From the NCBI GenBank assembly GCA_045596285.1, contig JAZOCA010000029.1, positions 1 through 38,403 on the forward strand: DNA of 38,403 nt. Reading direction: 5' to 3'. Positions 6,891 to 14,274 of the stretch are shown here, piece after piece. The notes beneath the pieces are model-generated. The model saw nothing but the letters and a program-made list of their open reading frames with translations, did not search any database and was not told the origin of the DNA. Position 1 is the first letter of the stretch. Each line of letters starts with the position of its first letter. Both the position numbers and the translations under genes were made by a program. This DNA is from HGM11416 sp045596285. Lineage in GTDB: Bacteria > Bacillota > Clostridia > Christensenellales > Borkfalkiaceae.

Positions 6891-7100
6891 ATGGTTACAC
6901 GTAAAGAAGATACGTCAAGAAGAGTTGCAAGGCGTAAATACGAAGAAAAGAATAAAGAATTGCGCAAAGAGAAAAGCGCAAACTTTCAAACAATGATTCC
7001 AAGAGAGTTGTATGAAGAAATCAACACGTTTTTAACCGAGAAGGGTATATCAAAAGTTGACTTCATTAAACAAGCATATCAAATAATGAAGGATAAATAA
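6891..7100 (+). CDS. small ribbon-helix-helix-like DNA-binding protein
   Basis: A 69-residue protein from ATG 6891 (AAGGGTAGGG upstream). The first half is strongly basic (TSRRVARRKYEEKNKELRKEK). The second half, NFQTMIPRELYEEINTFLTEKGISKVDFIKQAYQIM, has the strand-helix-turn-helix plan of Arc/MetJ-type ribbon-helix-helix proteins, with the IS-K-DFI turn. Such proteins are typical small repressors on mobile elements. Its promoter carries the same 13-mer as the tnpV operator, so it may repress both. The upstream 22 codons overlap the promoter and are rejected. Confidence 0.65.
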   Translation: MVTRKEDTSRRVARRKYEEKNKELRKEKSANFQTMIPRELYEEINTFLTEKGISKVDFIKQAYQIMKDK

Positions 7101-7103
7101 AAA

Positions 7104-7147
7104 AGTGCCAAAATGGCACCAAGGCGACCAAAAGTGCCAAAATTGCT
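7104..7147. repeat. direct repeat AGTGCCAAAATGGCA, right copies
   Basis: Exact copy at 7104-7118 of 4676-4690, plus the variant AGTGCCAAAATTGCT at 7133-7147, which runs straight into the candidate RNA. Confidence 0.65.
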
Positions 7148-7408
7148 TGCAGTAATAGATAGGAATATCAATAACCCGAAAGGGTAGTGAAAAACAACAA
7201 AAAACAGCGAAAAAGCACCCCAAAAGGTATAAAATAGGGTGTTTTAGGGTTTTGACCTATCAACCGCACACATTCATACAAGCAAACATCCGTAATCCAA
7301 GGGCGTAAGTTTTAGCTGTTAAAGGGCAAACCCTGATATCAAAATTAGGGCAAATTAAAATATAAAAAAATCGACCTCGTAGAGAGAAATCTCTGCGAGG
7401 TCTTTTTG
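7144..7408 (+). ncRNA. candidate structured RNA, copy A, with terminator
   Basis: Bases 7144-7305 align with 37523-37673, with only small gaps in the 5' half. Identity is highest over the 3' half (7247-7305). The segment has no open frame shared by the copies. Possible nested pairings are GCTTG (7145-7149) with CAAGC (7279-7283), GATAGG (about 7158) with CCTATC (about 7256), and CACCC with GGGTG around a conserved AAAAGGTATAAAAT loop. A variable stretch of about 65 bases follows, then a strong intrinsic terminator: GACCTCGTAGAG (7373-7384) with CTCTGCGAGGTC (7391-7402) and TTTTTG. Two diverged copies, each followed by an unrelated terminator, fit a transcript family better than a chance repeat. 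I recognise no known RNA class. The 5' end and strand are inferred from the terminators. Confidence 0.5.
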
Positions 7409-7472
7409 TATAGTAAACCACCTGCTATGCGGGTGGTAAAAAAAAGAGCTTACAGCTATGGACAATAAAAAA

Positions 7473-7526
7473 CTCCTATGTTAAAATGAAAGTGGCTACC
7501 AACCGCAATCAAAAAAAACATAGGAG
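7473..7526 (+). promoter_or_regulatory. leader hairpin that hides the tnpA ribosome binding site
   Basis: CTCCTATGTT (7473-7482) is perfectly complementary to AACATAGGAG (7517-7526), which contains most of the AGGAGG used by tnpA. IS200 tnpA is known to be held down by such a 5' leader stem; the same design is visible here. Confidence 0.75.
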
Positions 7527-7533
7527 GTGTCCA

Positions 7534-7989
7534 ATGGACGAATTAAGTTTATCACATTGTAAGTTTGAATGCAAGTATCACGTGGTCTTTGCTCCAAAAT
7601 TTCGTAGGCAAATAATATATGGAAAAATTAAAGTAGAGATTGGAAAAATATTGCGAAAGTTGTGTGAATACAAAGGCATAGAAATTTTGGAAGCAGAAGC
7701 ATGTCCAGATCACATACACATGTTGATAGTAATACCGCCCAAATACAGTGTGTCGCAAATAATGGGATATTTGAAAGGAAAAAGTAGCCTAATGATATTT
7801 GATAAGTTTGCAAATTTAAAATACAAATATGGAAACAGGCACTTTTGGGGTAAAGGGTATTATGTAAGTACAGTAGGTAGAAACGAAAAGAAAATAAAGG
7901 AATATATACAAAATCAACTGCAAGAAGATATGGCATTAGACCAAATAAGCATGAAAGAGTATATAGATCCGTTCAGCGAAAATATGTAA
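7534..7989 (+). CDS. tnpA: IS200 family transposase TnpA (Y1 HUH)
   Basis: A 151-residue Y1 single-strand transposase. It has the HUH motif in CPDHIHML (His60 and His62), the downstream GKGYYVSTVG segment and the likely nucleophile Tyr124 in IKEYIQNQ. It begins MDELSLSHCKFECKYHVVFAPKFRR, a classic IS200 start. ATG 7534 follows TAGGAGGTG; the 16 codons upstream belong to the leader. The gene is full length and looks intact. Its TATGTA and GATATG codon choices do not follow the ACGT preference of the host genes, which fits a recent arrival. Confidence 0.95.
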   Translation: MDELSLSHCKFECKYHVVFAPKFRRQIIYGKIKVEIGKILRKLCEYKGIEILEAEACPDHIHMLIVIPPKYSVSQIMGYLKGKSSLMIFDKFANLKYKYGNRHFWGKGYYVSTVGRNEKKIKEYIQNQLQEDMALDQISMKEYIDPFSENM

Positions 7990-8189
7990 ACAATAAAAAA
8001 AGGCTGCTTTAGCAGCAGCCTGAAAAAGATTGCGGTTGGCAGTAAAATTCACCATGCGAATAGCATTGCCAGTATCATGCCCTTATAGGGCTAGTGCAAA
8101 CTACGCGTTTTACGCGTAGTTATGATTTGCGCTATTAACCTTGTAAAATTAGAAATTTGTTGTAACGCTCCACTTATGATTTGGGATAC

Positions 8190-8354
8190 ATGGTAGACGT
8201 TGTTTGTGTTAAAATAAACAAGGATTTAATGGTTAGAGAATGTGTAGAGAAACAACATATCACAAAACCTTTAACCGTTAAGTTGTTAAATATATCAAGA
8301 GCATATTGGCTAAATCATGGAATTATAGATTGGGGGATAGTTATTGATGAATAA
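8190..8354 (+). pseudogene. possible TnsA-like endonuclease remnant (54 codons)
   Basis: The frame from ATG 8190 encodes 54 residues ending in KLLNISRAYWLNHGIIDWG and then IVIDE. This resembles the TnsA core of Tn7-like elements, in which a catalytic Lys in a VK motif is followed by a EKLEIERRYW-like helix and a WxIVT strand. Here VCVK near residue 8 would be the Lys strand. Full TnsA is more than 200 residues and no TnsB or TnsC lies nearby, so this would be a decayed fragment. The match is from memory of the family pattern and is short; treat it as tentative. Confidence 0.35.
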
Positions 8355-8634
8355 GAAATTTTGCAAGATAGGAAATGATAAAGAAAATAACAGGACTTTG
8401 GTTGTAAATTGCGAAAAGAAATGTATGCCCAAATGTGTTGATAATCGCGTTATAGCGGGATATTGTGATAATGAACTGCCTGTTATTGATATTAACGAAA
8501 TAGAGCAATTAGCACGTAAAATTGCACACGAAAGATTTACTTTAATTTCAGATGTGTTGCCATTTGTAGCAGATAAAGGAAGAAGAGTTATTTCTACCAA
8601 ATATATTTCGCAAGAACGGGGTATAAGTAAGTAA
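8347..8634 (+). CDS. hypothetical 95-residue protein
   Basis: ATG 8347 overlaps the end of the preceding short frame (GATGAATAA) and has GGGGGAT upstream. The N-terminal half holds four Cys within about 35 residues (FCKIG, VNCEKKCMPKC, AGYC), which could bind metal. The second half is a mixed helix with ELPVIDINEIEQLARKIAHE. I do not recognise the family. Codon pairs such as GATGTG depart from the ACGT preference of native genes, so it may belong to the decayed insert region. It could also be a fragment. Confidence 0.45.
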   Translation: MNKKFCKIGNDKENNRTLVVNCEKKCMPKCVDNRVIAGYCDNELPVIDINEIEQLARKIAHERFTLISDVLPFVADKGRRVISTKYISQERGISK

Positions 8635-8850
8635 ATTAAGTTAACAAAACAGCAGGTTATTATACAACGCAATTTGAATTATAAAGTAATGAAAAAATAA
8701 AACGCATAGTGGGGCGATAGGTGACACTAATTGTTTCTTGATGTCTAGTTTTTCGGAATACGTAAAAGTGTGGCTATAAGTCGATTAGCGGATGTTTTAT
8801 GATGCAAATCTAAAAAATGTTTAATAATATTTTGATGAAAGTGCATACTA
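8635..8850. other. intergenic spacer, nothing recognised
   Basis: AT-rich spacer of 216 bases between the accessory block and the polysaccharide locus. I see no ORF, strong hairpin or tRNA in it. It may contain the junction between mobile and resident DNA. Confidence 0.5.
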
Positions 8851-9621
8851 TTAAGTTGATTTACATAGTTTTCTATATTCCTTCGGCGTCATTTTAACAA
8901 ATTCAATAAATACCCTATTAAAGTTTCTTATAGATAAAAAGCCCACTTCAATGCTTATTTCAGTTATTGAGATAGATTTAGTTTCAATTAGTTTTTTAGC
9001 ATAGTCTATACGATATTCATTTATAAGTTTACTGAAACTAGTTTTAAAGTTTTTATTAAAGAAGTTTGACAAATACGTGTAGTTGTAGTTTAAATCTTGT
9101 GCCATTTTTTTAAGTGATATTTCACCTTTGAAATTGTTGTATATATAATTTTGTATATTATAGGTTAAAGCGGTATCTAGCGACGTAGAGATATTTCTAA
9201 AACCGCCCCGCATAGCGTGAGAAAACAAGTAATAATAGAACGACTTAATTATGTAGTCATCTTTTGAAGAAGCAAACTCGTTTAAGAACACCTCTTGCGT
9301 AAACTTAAAAACGGGGTTAACAAGTTCTCTGTCGTGCAAAAGCTTATGAATGTCAGATATATAATCGGCAGAGAAAATACTTATAAACGATTTTGAATAT
9401 GAAACGTTATCATACCAATGCACTTCAGAAGGTAAAATCAAACATCCTTGTTTTTCTTTCAAAACAAAAGTTCTGTTGCCTATATGTAATAACATTTCTC
9501 CTGAATACACGTACACGAACTCGTAACTAGAATGAAAGTGTGGTGGGGCAACCAAATTTTCATCGATTTTATTAAGAATATATCCTGATGGATGAGAGTT
9601 AAACGTTTCAAAATTAATCAT
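8851..9621 (-). CDS. AraC family regulator (upstream, divergent)
   Basis: A 256-residue AraC-type transcription factor. The N-terminal cupin sensor has PHFHSSYEFVYVYSGEM and the pattern LILPSEVHWY. The C-terminal double helix-turn-helix covers about residues 155-256, with LNYNYTYLSNFFNKNF and the signature ISIEVGFLSIRNFNRVFIEF...TPKEYRK. Such proteins sense a sugar or oligosaccharide and usually activate neighbouring operons. It is divergent from the large polysaccharide operon across a 749-base spacer, so it is the prime candidate for its activator. ATG at 9621 (reverse strand) follows a GGGGGAA tract. Its own promoter overlaps a TTGTCTA motif repeated in the spacer. Confidence 0.92.
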   Translation of the reverse strand: MINFETFNSHPSGYILNKIDENLVAPPHFHSSYEFVYVYSGEMLLHIGNRTFVLKEKQGCLILPSEVHWYDNVSYSKSFISIFSADYISDIHKLLHDRELVNPVFKFTQEVFLNEFASSKDDYIIKSFYYYLFSHAMRGGFRNISTSLDTALTYNIQNYIYNNFKGEISLKKMAQDLNYNYTYLSNFFNKNFKTSFSKLINEYRIDYAKKLIETKSISITEISIEVGFLSIRNFNRVFIEFVKMTPKEYRKLCKST

Positions 9622-10370
9622 TTTTTTTATGCATTCCCCCGGTAAAATTTAAAATCATTTCTATTTTTAAGTATAGCACAGTCTGTTTTTTTTGTCTATT
9701 ACAATTGGTAAAAAAATAGAAAATTGTTTATCTTTTAATAGAATTTAATCTCAAGCATTACTAAATTTTTTACGCTTTATCAATGATTAAGTTAAACGCA
9801 TTTCAGTGAAAAATTGTTTGTTTTAAGTAAAAAATACTAAAGTTTTGTCCATCAATTGCAAAAAATAGTCTTAAAATTGATTAAATTTTTTGCTGAAATT
9901 AAGAAAAAGGTTTTCTGAACAAAATAAAAATTTCAAACGCTTATTTAGTAAAAAAAAGATTATTTTTGGGAATTCGTAATACGTGGAAAACAAAGTTTAC
10001 ATATATTTTTAGTTAAAAAACATGGTTTTTTCTTGCAAAAAAGGCAAAAAATGCGAGAATATATTAAAATTTTCATGCCAAAATTTATTTTGTGTATTAA
10101 AATTAAAGTGCTAAACTTCTGTCTAGTAATTGTAAAAAAATATTCTTGAATACAACCAAATTTTATGCTAAGATAAAAAAGGAAAAGGCAAGATTAAGAT
10201 TAAAAGCCGTTTAACGAATGTTTGATGGAATTTTCTTACGCTATATGAGTGTTTTATAAGAGATCGCTTAGTTGATTTAAGTAAAACGCAAAGCAAGAAA
10301 ATTGTTTATTCATAAGCAAGAAATTAAATGGAATGTCATATTCTTGTTAAAATTAGGAAAAGGAGAAAAA
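9622..10370. other. long AT-rich divergent regulatory region with repeats
   Basis: No gene is visible in this 749-base spacer. It carries three related sites of the form TGTCYA, 2-4 bases, AATTG, 1-2 bases, AAAAAATA, beginning at 9693, 9846 and 10120. The last two sit in imperfect copies of about 75 bp (9836-9910 and 10111-10187). These may be AraC-family binding sites or duplicated promoters. I find no convincing -35/-10 pair for the forward operon, consistent with activator dependence; TTGATG at 10222 with a weak TATGAG at 10244 is the best candidate. Confidence 0.5.
9670..9698 (-). promoter_or_regulatory. promoter of the upstream AraC gene
   Basis: On the reverse strand: TAGACA (9698-9693), 17-base spacer, TATACT (9675-9670). 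The forward-strand TTGTCTA motif covers the -35 box, which suggests self-control. Confidence 0.65.
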
Positions 10371-12767
10371 ATGATGAAAAAAGTAAGCTTGTCAATCTTA
10401 TCTATTTGTTTGATACTTTCATTTGCCATCACAGCCTTTGGTGGTGTTGGTTACAAATGGCAAAAAGCCAAAGCAGAAGAATTAGGCTGCGAAGCCTATA
10501 TTCATTATGCGGCTTCTGATGGAAATGAGTTTAACGGAGTAGAGGAAGGTGGCGTAATTGCAACAAAGGCTCAGGTAACAGGCGTAGGTACTTACACTGT
10601 TTCATTGGATTTAAGAAAAACTTATGATGAGCAGTGGAAAGGCATTACACATTTATCCATAGACATTCCGGGTGGTGAAAACACATTTGCCATGTATACC
10701 GCACGCGTGTGGACAATTATTGTTAATGGTTCACCAGTGTCTTTATCCGGCAAACCGTATATAACAGACGTTCAAGGAACGACTTCAATTCTTTTATACG
10801 GAGAACCCTATAGCAATGAAAAGAATAAACGTTCATACGACGGCGACGTTGAAAGCACTACGAATAAGGCTTTTACGGAAGATCAAATTGCCGTTAATTT
10901 CAGAAACGTTAGAACTTTATCAATAGAGTTTTCTTTTGTTGAACCTGCTTATTCTGCAGATATCGCATACTTAATGTTCTGTGATAACAACTTCACTTAT
11001 CCGTATAACGCTCACGTTGATCAAGAAATTGTTAATATGGAAAGTTCAACTGCATACGTATTGGGCCCTGGTGAATATACGGTAGGCTTAGAATTTACCA
11101 ACAAAAAAGAGGAATTAAGACCTAACACCGTTAAGTTTATGGCTCTTAATATAGCAACTGGTGCTTCTACTTTTGCATCATATAAGATAAAAGCAAAATC
11201 ACTCAAAGTAAACGGCAAGGAAATTGCACTTGGCAAGGGATATACTTGTGACAGTGAAACTCTTGATGGAGACGGAAACAATCCTTTAATGGGAACAAGA
11301 TATTTCCTTTTCCACGGTTGGCTTGAAGAGATTGAAGACGTTGGTCAACCACGTACTTGGGAAGACAGTCTTGAAGGTGCATCACCTAGAATTATTGAGG
11401 AAAGCGATTTGGTTTCAGTTGTTGGAACGGGTGGCGATGCATACTTAGAATTTAGTGAAAGAATCACTAGTATAGAAGTTACTTTTGAATATATAGAAAC
11501 CTTTGGCGAAAGTGTTGATGCATATCTTGAATATTGTGATGATGGCATGGACGTTATTTATTACGGCGAAGAAAGTGCTTATAATACTCAAGGCGTAGTA
11601 AGTGAAGGTGCGACGATTAATAAAGTGGGAAGATATTCTTTAAAATTGGATTTCTCAGGTACAAGCACAGGCGTTGCAAAAGGTTTAACGAATATCAGTG
11701 TAGTTATTCGCGATGGTGAAAGACATTACACCGGATATGCAATAAAGATTTCTAACGTTGTTATAAATGGCACTGACGTTATAACCTCTGCAGATATGAC
11801 TAAGGGTGTAACCTATCCAAGTGGAACGTTAGAGGAAGGCACGTATGATATAAGGTTTGACTTGTACACTACGTTATGGTCAACGATGCCGCAAGGGGCA
11901 AGAAGCTTTGATAATCAAACAAGAGGGGCATCGGGTAAAACGTTAGACGTTGAAAAATTTGCTAACGTTGCTACCGTAGAAGTAAATTTTGAATTTGTTT
12001 TCGGCGTTGTTGCAGATGATTCTTTCAATGCTGCCGAATATCTTTCTAAAGATTATAATGCTTATATGTTCATGCAAACCGAAAATTATATTTTTAGAAA
12101 TGAATGGTATGATGCTGATTACGGTATAGAAGGAACTTATAAAGATAAGTTTTACACCTTAGTTGGTTGGGATGCGGAATTAGATGGCTTAGGACTTCCA
12201 CCTGAAGAGAGATGGATAATTTACGGCGGAGAATTTAATGATACACAAGTTCAAGGCAACGGTGCTTATTCAGTTTCTTTAAAACTTGGAGAATCAGGCT
12301 TCGGCAGTGATACGTATTTCCGTGCATTGGGCGTATCTACAGACATACCTTCACAATTATATAATGAAGGTCACATTGATTTTTCAGACGTTAAAATTTA
12401 TTTTGACGATCAACCTGTAAAGGAATTCTTCTATATTAACACAGAAAAAGAATATTTATCAATCGTAATAGTAAGTGAATACGTATCAGGCGTGGGAATA
12501 GATAGTATATCTTATTCAATGCCCGTAGATCATATTCAAATCACGTTCAACGTTGTAGGTTTTGATCACGACAATCCAAATGGAACAGAACCTATCGTTC
12601 CAGAACCACCGGTAAGCAGTGAACCAACCAATTCTTCAACCTCAAGTGATAATACTAACAGCTCTAGTGCTGGCGGATGTAACGGTGGTATTGGTGGAAG
12701 CACATTGTTATTAGGCAGTTTAGTTGCTGCATGTGTTGTACTAAAGAGGAGGAAAGACAGCAAATGA
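10371..12767 (+). CDS. secreted multi-module surface protein, putative glycan binding
   Basis: A 798-residue exported protein with no recognisable catalytic domain. It has a signal peptide (MMKKVSLSILSICLILSFAI), then four related beta-rich modules starting near residues 36, 191, 379 and 544. Each has a GxYTVxLDx-type strand, a segment like GITHLSI, then Y..(R/K)I.. and VNG, and an aromatic-rich end (FLFHGW, LYTTLWS, FRNEWYD). The same layout occurs in the middle of the GH5 enzyme downstream (GNGQYTVTYDI...), so the module is probably a carbohydrate-binding domain. A Ser/Thr/Asn linker precedes the terminal CNGGIGGS, a hydrophobic span and KRRKDSK, shared with the GH5 protein. ATG 10371 follows AAAGGAGA. 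As the first gene before the importer it may act as a surface glycan-binding protein. The binding role is inferred. Confidence 0.7.
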   Translation: MMKKVSLSILSICLILSFAITAFGGVGYKWQKAKAEELGCEAYIHYAASDGNEFNGVEEGGVIATKAQVTGVGTYTVSLDLRKTYDEQWKGITHLSIDIPGGENTFAMYTARVWTIIVNGSPVSLSGKPYITDVQGTTSILLYGEPYSNEKNKRSYDGDVESTTNKAFTEDQIAVNFRNVRTLSIEFSFVEPAYSADIAYLMFCDNNFTYPYNAHVDQEIVNMESSTAYVLGPGEYTVGLEFTNKKEELRPNTVKFMALNIATGASTFASYKIKAKSLKVNGKEIALGKGYTCDSETLDGDGNNPLMGTRYFLFHGWLEEIEDVGQPRTWEDSLEGASPRIIEESDLVSVVGTGGDAYLEFSERITSIEVTFEYIETFGESVDAYLEYCDDGMDVIYYGEESAYNTQGVVSEGATINKVGRYSLKLDFSGTSTGVAKGLTNISVVIRDGERHYTGYAIKISNVVINGTDVITSADMTKGVTYPSGTLEEGTYDIRFDLYTTLWSTMPQGARSFDNQTRGASGKTLDVEKFANVATVEVNFEFVFGVVADDSFNAAEYLSKDYNAYMFMQTENYIFRNEWYDADYGIEGTYKDKFYTLVGWDAELDGLGLPPEERWIIYGGEFNDTQVQGNGAYSVSLKLGESGFGSDTYFRALGVSTDIPSQLYNEGHIDFSDVKIYFDDQPVKEFFYINTEKEYLSIVIVSEYVSGVGIDSISYSMPVDHIQITFNVVGFDHDNPNGTEPIVPEPPVSSEPTNSSTSSDNTNSSSAGGCNGGIGGSTLLLGSLVAACVVLKRRKDSK

Positions 12768-14272
12768 AATCTATTGCATTAAAAGACAATAGAAAAAAAC
12801 TTTATGCTGGTCTTTTTATCGCGGTAAGAGTAATATCTTTCATTTTATTCATTTGTATGTTTATTCCGGCGTTTAACCCCGCAAGGATAACCACTGAAAT
12901 GACTGAACACGTTTCACTACTCACCTGTGCCGTTTCGTTTGATTCGGTAACTGGCAGCGGGGTAGTGCTTAGGCTTATTGATAGAGGCGTTGTTCAGTCT
13001 AGCACCTTTATCATTCTTATGTTATCGTGTGTAATTGTTACCGTGGGAATTATGGGTTGCGTTTTAGGCTCGTGTTTTACGCTGGGTAATTGCAAGGCAA
13101 AAAAGGTGGGGAACATTGTTACGATGGCTTCCCCCGTTGCCATTGTTTTAGGTTTAATAGGTATCGTAGTTGTATATAACATGCTAAAAAGCGAGTTAAC
13201 TACAGATTTAGTTTCCGTTAGGTTTGAAAAAACTAACTACGTGTTTTTTTGCATTACAGCTTTATGTATTACCGCAGTATCAATTTATTTAAACTTCAAA
13301 AAGAAAGATTTTGTAAATTATTTTAAGCGTAACGTAGAAAAGGATGACGTAAAGTTTTCAATAGATGAAAAATATACTCTTTTCCTCTATGCTTTACCTG
13401 CACTATTGTTAACGTTTTTATTCAGTTATCTTCCATTATTCGGCTGGAGATATGCATTTTTTGATTACACGCCGGGAAGTGCGCTTACGTTAGATAAATT
13501 CGTTGGGTTTAAGTGGTTTAAACAGTTATTTAACGATCCAACCACACAATCTGATTTTCTATTGGTAATGCGTAACACTCTTATCATGAGTGGGTTAGGA
13601 ATTGCAACAAGTTTTTTACCTGCGTTATTTGCGGTATTGGTATCTGAAATTGGCAACAAAAGCACTAAGAAGATAATTCAAACGTTATCAACTTTGCCAT
13701 ATTTTATTAGCTGGGTTTTGGTTTATACTTTTGCACAATCGCTTTTTTCTACAAACGGATTACTAAACAAGGTGATTGAAATGTTAACCGGAAATCTGCC
13801 GAATACCAATTATTTACAAACGGATAAAGGTGTTTGGTTTGCAATGTTAACGTGGGGCGTTTGGAAGAGCCTTGGATGGAATGCTATAATTTACATTGCC
13901 GCAATAACGGGCATAGATAGGCAACTTTACGAAGCCGCCGCAATAGATGGCGCAACAAGAAAGGATAGAATTTTAAAGATAACCATTCCTTCATTGCTGC
14001 CCACATACGGGGTAATGTTATTGATGTCTATCGCAGGCATATTAAGTAATGGTTTAGAGCAGTATTTAGTATTTGAAAACCCGATAAACAGGGAAAAGAT
14101 ACGCGTTCTTGATTTATACGTGTATAGGCTGGGTATAGGCACAGACAGCGGTGCAACAGCACTTATACCGTTCTCAACAGTAATAAGCATAGGAAAATCA
14201 GTTATAAGTATAATGTTATTATTCTTTGCTAACTGGATTTCCAAAAAAATAAGAGGGGAGAGTATATTCTAA
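12764..14272 (+). CDS. ABC sugar importer permease, LplB-like, with extra N-terminal TM domain
   Basis: A 502-residue inner-membrane permease. The second half (from about residue 195, LFLYALPALLLTFLFSYLPLFGW) is a normal LplB/UgpA-type permease of carbohydrate uptake family 1, ending with the coupling loop EAAAIDGATRKDRILKITIPSLLP that contacts the ATPase. The first ~190 residues are additional, with about four hydrophobic spans (starting near residues 10, 80, 125 and 158), and make it much longer than the usual ~300 residues. ATG 12764 overlaps the stop of the preceding gene (ATGA) with GAGGAGG upstream. It pairs with the next permease and the solute-binding protein. Confidence 0.9.
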   Translation: MKSIALKDNRKKLYAGLFIAVRVISFILFICMFIPAFNPARITTEMTEHVSLLTCAVSFDSVTGSGVVLRLIDRGVVQSSTFIILMLSCVIVTVGIMGCVLGSCFTLGNCKAKKVGNIVTMASPVAIVLGLIGIVVVYNMLKSELTTDLVSVRFEKTNYVFFCITALCITAVSIYLNFKKKDFVNYFKRNVEKDDVKFSIDEKYTLFLYALPALLLTFLFSYLPLFGWRYAFFDYTPGSALTLDKFVGFKWFKQLFNDPTTQSDFLLVMRNTLIMSGLGIATSFLPALFAVLVSEIGNKSTKKIIQTLSTLPYFISWVLVYTFAQSLFSTNGLLNKVIEMLTGNLPNTNYLQTDKGVWFAMLTWGVWKSLGWNAIIYIAAITGIDRQLYEAAAIDGATRKDRILKITIPSLLPTYGVMLLMSIAGILSNGLEQYLVFENPINREKIRVLDLYVYRLGIGTDSGATALIPFSTVISIGKSVISIMLLFFANWISKKIRGESIF

Positions 14273-14274
14273 CA

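Larger units (their letters stand above)
7411..8140 (+). mobile_element. IS200-type insertion sequence (tnpA only)
   Basis: A single-gene IS200 element with hairpin ends, as this single-strand transposing family requires. The left-end hairpin is ACCACC...GGTGGT (7417-7437). The right-end hairpin is CTACGCG (8101-8107) with CGCGTAG (8113-8119), embedded in AGTGCAAA (8093-8100) and TTTGCGCT (8126-8133). A 12-bp inverted repeat CCAACCGCAATC (7499-7510) and GATTGCGGTTGG (8028-8039) brackets the gene, and a hairpin GGCTGCT/AGCAGCC (8002-8020) follows it. There is no tnpB. Exact tips need comparison with other copies. Confidence 0.8.

Noticed and set aside
7144..7305. Known RNAs (tmRNA, RNase P, SRP, 6S, group I/II intron)
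   Set aside because: The hallmark sequences of these RNAs that I know are absent.
9790..9945. Catabolite-control (cre) sites around AAACGC sequences at 9794 and 9932
   Set aside because: Both miss several bases of the TGNAANCGNWNNCA consensus, so I cannot support a CcpA site.
12566..12763. Antisense and alternative-frame ORFs inside the large genes
   Set aside because: They lack ribosome binding sites and family features and mirror strong coding frames on the other strand.
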